A stretch of 64,000 nt of DNA, taken from positions 310,001 to 374,000 of the forward strand of contig NZ_JAKIJS010000001.1 in the NCBI RefSeq assembly GCF_021608225.1. Reading direction: 5' to 3'. Shown piece after piece: positions 62,271 to 64,000 of the stretch. The stretch's first letter is position 1. Each line of letters starts with the position of its first letter. This stretch comes from Pseudalkalibacillus berkeleyi (lineage in GTDB: Bacteria > Bacillota > Bacilli > Bacillales > Fictibacillaceae). Position numbers and translations under genes: made by a program. Under the pieces are notes generated by a model. It ran no database searches. It was given only the letters and a program-made list of their open reading frames with translations, and had not been told where the DNA came from.

Positions 62271-62486
62271 ATGGTTTCTTCCGTATCAAATATAAATTTG
62301 AAAGTAAGTTTTATCATTTTATGTACATTTATATTTACAGTTTTATCATTGATCATTTCATATGGATACATTAATAGTAAAGAAATAAGTTCACTGACTT
62401 CTCAATGCTACGCAACAGATGGGGAAGTCATTTTGGAAATTAGTAATAACCTTACAAATAGTTATTCGTTTGAGTGTAAAAGATAG
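62271..62486 (+). CDS. Hypothetical single-pass membrane protein
   Basis: 71 residues, GAGGAGA before the ATG. One membrane segment (VSFIILCTFIFTVLSLIISYGYI), then an extracytoplasmic tail with CYATDGEVILEISNNLTNSYSFEC, two Cys that could form a disulfide. Unrecognised. Confidence 0.6.
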   Translation: MVSSVSNINLKVSFIILCTFIFTVLSLIISYGYINSKEISSLTSQCYATDGEVILEISNNLTNSYSFECKR

Positions 62487-62523
62487 GTAGTTAAACTAGT
62501 GTAACGTATTGAGGTGTGTGTCC

Positions 62524-62715
62524 ATGGCGAATACTTGTGTTAAATGTGAATCAATCATGGTGGAGGCTAAGCTAGACAGTTATCCAATTAGAGTATTCAA
62601 TGCAAAGGAAAAGCCGAATTCTAAGACTATGAGTGAAGTATTACCTTGTTATGTATGCTCAAATTGTGGCTTTATCGAACTTTACGCTACAAATCCTGAA
62701 AAATTAAGTTATTAG
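62524..62715 (+). CDS. Zinc-ribbon-like small protein
   Basis: 63 residues from ATG 62524 (GAGGTG upstream). CVKC near the start and CYVCSNCGF near the end make a treble-clef or zinc-ribbon-like pair. Cytoplasmic. Function unknown; similar small proteins are common in Bacillaceae. Confidence 0.65.
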   Translation: MANTCVKCESIMVEAKLDSYPIRVFNAKEKPNSKTMSEVLPCYVCSNCGFIELYATNPEKLSY

Positions 62716-62736
62716 TGACATAAGGGAAGTGGGAAC

Positions 62737-62955
62737 ATAGACAAAAAGAAAATCGTTTTCGGTCTGACTTTTATTATCGTTTTAGTGTTTTACTATAAAG
62801 CTTTTCAGTTAATAGAAACCTATGTATTTCCACTGTGGTTTACGGATCCGACAATTATTCAACTCCTTATCATGTTACTAGCTGGAATGTTCTTAATCAT
62901 TATCTCTCTAGTTACTACCAAAAAACTTATCGATTATTATATTCAATTCAAATAG
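62737..62955 (+). CDS. Small membrane protein with apparent ATA start
   Basis: 72 residues if begun at ATA 62737, 7 nt after AAGGGAAG. No ATG, GTG or TTG occurs in this frame between the upstream stop and that codon. Two membrane segments (KIVFGLTFIIVLVFYKAF; IIQLLIMLLAGMFLIIISL), basic tail. Either a rare AUA start or a broken start codon. Confidence 0.5.
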   Translation: MDKKKIVFGLTFIIVLVFYYKAFQLIETYVFPLWFTDPTIIQLLIMLLAGMFLIIISLVTTKKLIDYYIQFK

Positions 62956-63095
62956 GTAGCTATTATTAGATTCATTATTAATAGTTTGTTTATGCTTTCC
63001 GGAGAGATTTTTCTAAAGGTGTAATTCTTTCTATTGGAAAAGATTATCGGTGAATTTAGAGCAATATGTGTCACCAATTAGGGAGGACAACCAGA

Positions 63096-63206
63096 ATGAA
63101 AATCATTGTTACAAGTATTTTCGTACAAGACCAAGACAAAGCACTAGAGTTTTATTCAAGATTTCTGGGCTTTATAAAAAAGCAGGACGTACCCGTAGGA
63201 CTCTGA
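63096..63206 (+). pseudogene. Truncated VOC/glyoxalase-family gene
   Basis: GGGAGGA and ATG begin MKIIVTSIFVQDQDKALEFYSRFLGF, the standard N-terminus of VOC (glyoxalase/bleomycin-resistance) proteins of about 120-140 residues, but the frame ends after 36 residues and no further VOC sequence follows. A remnant. Confidence 0.7.
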
Positions 63207-63259
63207 TTCAAATCATACAGAAATAACTTTTTCATAAAAAGTACGAATATAGAATCAAG

Positions 63260-63304
63260 AGGCTGACCTAAGTAGGCAGGTAAATGTCCCTTATTAGTCA
63301 GCCC
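63260..63304 (-). terminator. Possible tatC terminator
   Basis: GGCTGAC/GTCAGCC around a loop of about 29 nt, 40 nt past the tatC stop on the minus strand; weak T tract. Confidence 0.45.
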
Positions 63305-63346
63305 TCATGTACATTTATTCTTTTATTCCATATTGATAACTGGTAT

Positions 63347-64000
63347 TCAGCTCACACTTTTCAAATCAGGTCTTTCTTTCTGTTGCTTCTTTTTATAGAT
63401 CATTTTGGCGAAGGATATGCTGATCTCATAGAGTAATAGCAATGGCACAGTTACTAAAATATCTGAGATAAAGTCAGGTGGTGTAACTGAAACTGCGACA
63501 ACAACTAGCACAAAATAGGCGATTTTCCTGGCTTTGATCAGAATCATCGGGTTTAATAATCCGATAGTCGTAAGGAACGTGATGACGACTGGTAATTCAA
63601 ATAGCAAACCAAAAGGTAACGTCATCTGTAACATAAACCTAAAGTATTTTTCAGTCGTATACATCTGTTGGAAATGGTCACCTGATAATCCTTCCATAAA
63701 AGATAAGACCATTGGAAATACAATAAAATAACCGAATGAAATACCAATCAGAAATAATATGAATAATACTGGGATGAATAAGAGTGTCGCTTTCCGTTCT
63801 TTCATATTTAAAGCAGGAAAAATATATTTATACGTTTGATAAGCTGCAAATGGAATCGTCAATGAAAGCGCACAAACACCAGCAAGTATGACATAGACCC
63901 AAAGAATTTCAGAAGGACCAAGGATAACAAGCTTTTGGTCGATATCCCTGATTAACCATTCATAAATCTCTTCAACAAAAATGAAGGCTGTGATAAAGAA
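63347..64000 (-). CDS. tatC: Sec-independent translocase TatC (partial, N-terminus beyond window)
   Basis: Frame continues to the right edge; at least 217 residues of TatC, the core of the twin-arginine export channel. Visible: FVEEIYEWLIRDIDQKLVILGPSE, TIPFAAYQTYKYIFPAL, ERKATLLFIPVLFILFLIGISFGYFIVFP, FGLLFELPVVITFL and the family SVTPPDFISDILVTVPLLLLYEISI. Four to five of the six membrane segments are inside the window. tatA is expected further right. The TTG at 63862 is internal, not the start. Confidence 0.9.
   Translation of the reverse strand, partial: FFITAFIFVEEIYEWLIRDIDQKLVILGPSEILWVYVILAGVCALSLTIPFAAYQTYKYIFPALNMKERKATLLFIPVLFILFLIGISFGYFIVFPMVLSFMEGLSGDHFQQMYTTEKYFRFMLQMTLPFGLLFELPVVITFLTTIGLLNPMILIKARKIAYFVLVVVAVSVTPPDFISDILVTVPLLLLYEISISFAKMIYKKKQQKERPDLKSVS

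Noticed and set aside
63096-63206. Second selenoprotein (TGA in a VOC gene)
   Set aside because: Sequence after the TGA no longer resembles the family and no hairpin follows; a truncated remnant fits better.

Overview
The window looks like a chromosomal stretch from a low-GC, spore-forming Firmicute of the family Bacillaceae. Evidence: GlpP-type antitermination of the glycerol genes, a CotF/YhcQ-like spore coat protein, frequent TTG and GTG starts behind strong AGGAGG sites, Bacillus-type families (UPF0316, DUF4181, DUF2785, YqcI/YcgG) and dense Rho-independent terminators. I cannot name the species.

Layout. 1-1.6 kb: end of a mercury-resistance operon (merF, merA). 1.7-6.5 kb: ArsR/SRPBCC pair with an apparently leaderless promoter, a second DNA polymerase sliding clamp behind a possible attenuator, a sigma-region-2-like protein, a P-loop kinase and a secreted LVIVD-repeat protein. 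6.6-13.2 kb: Fur-controlled siderophore operon (two NIS synthetases, MFS exporter, PLP decarboxylase), probably for a rhizoferrin/staphyloferrin-like polycarboxylate. 13.4-21.6 kb: UPF0316 protein, AbgT transporter and the glycerol regulon glpP-glpFK-glpD, with two matching antiterminator leaders. 21.6-26.1 kb: two unrelated 21-bp tandem repeat arrays, an arginine-deiminase-like enzyme and transporters. 26.1-29.5 kb: a peroxiredoxin whose catalytic residue is encoded by in-frame TGA followed by a good bacterial SECIS hairpin (probable selenoprotein), a structured intergenic element and a two-component system. 29.7-32.2 kb: secreted subtilase.

32.2-40.6 kb is the most unusual segment: a RiPP locus made of a PlcR-like peptide-sensing regulator, a PapR-like secreted signal peptide, two precursor peptides sharing one leader, a RiPP-type radical SAM enzyme, an M16 peptidase, an ArsR-like protein, an HExxH peptide beta-hydroxylase-like protein and an MFS exporter. 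I infer a quorum-controlled pathway: the signal peptide re-enters and activates the regulator, the precursors are modified by the radical SAM and HExxH enzymes, the M16 protease removes the leader, and the product is exported.

40.7-48.6 kb: small membrane proteins, M3 oligopeptidase, two genes broken by in-frame stops, a UvrD-like helicase, a histidine phosphatase and an RsbR-like PAS-STAS protein. 49.0-51.4 kb: an AT-rich three-gene operon (adenosine deaminase, HAM1/ITPase-like, SIR2) with the composition of the Kongming anti-phage system; the ITPase-like member has lost key catalytic residues, as expected of a nucleotide sensor. 51.5-64 kb: a second histidine phosphatase, a large M36 metalloprotease, an ANT(4')-like nucleotidyltransferase, a coat protein, two orphan Dpp-type permeases, a run of very small membrane proteins and a partial tatC at the right edge.
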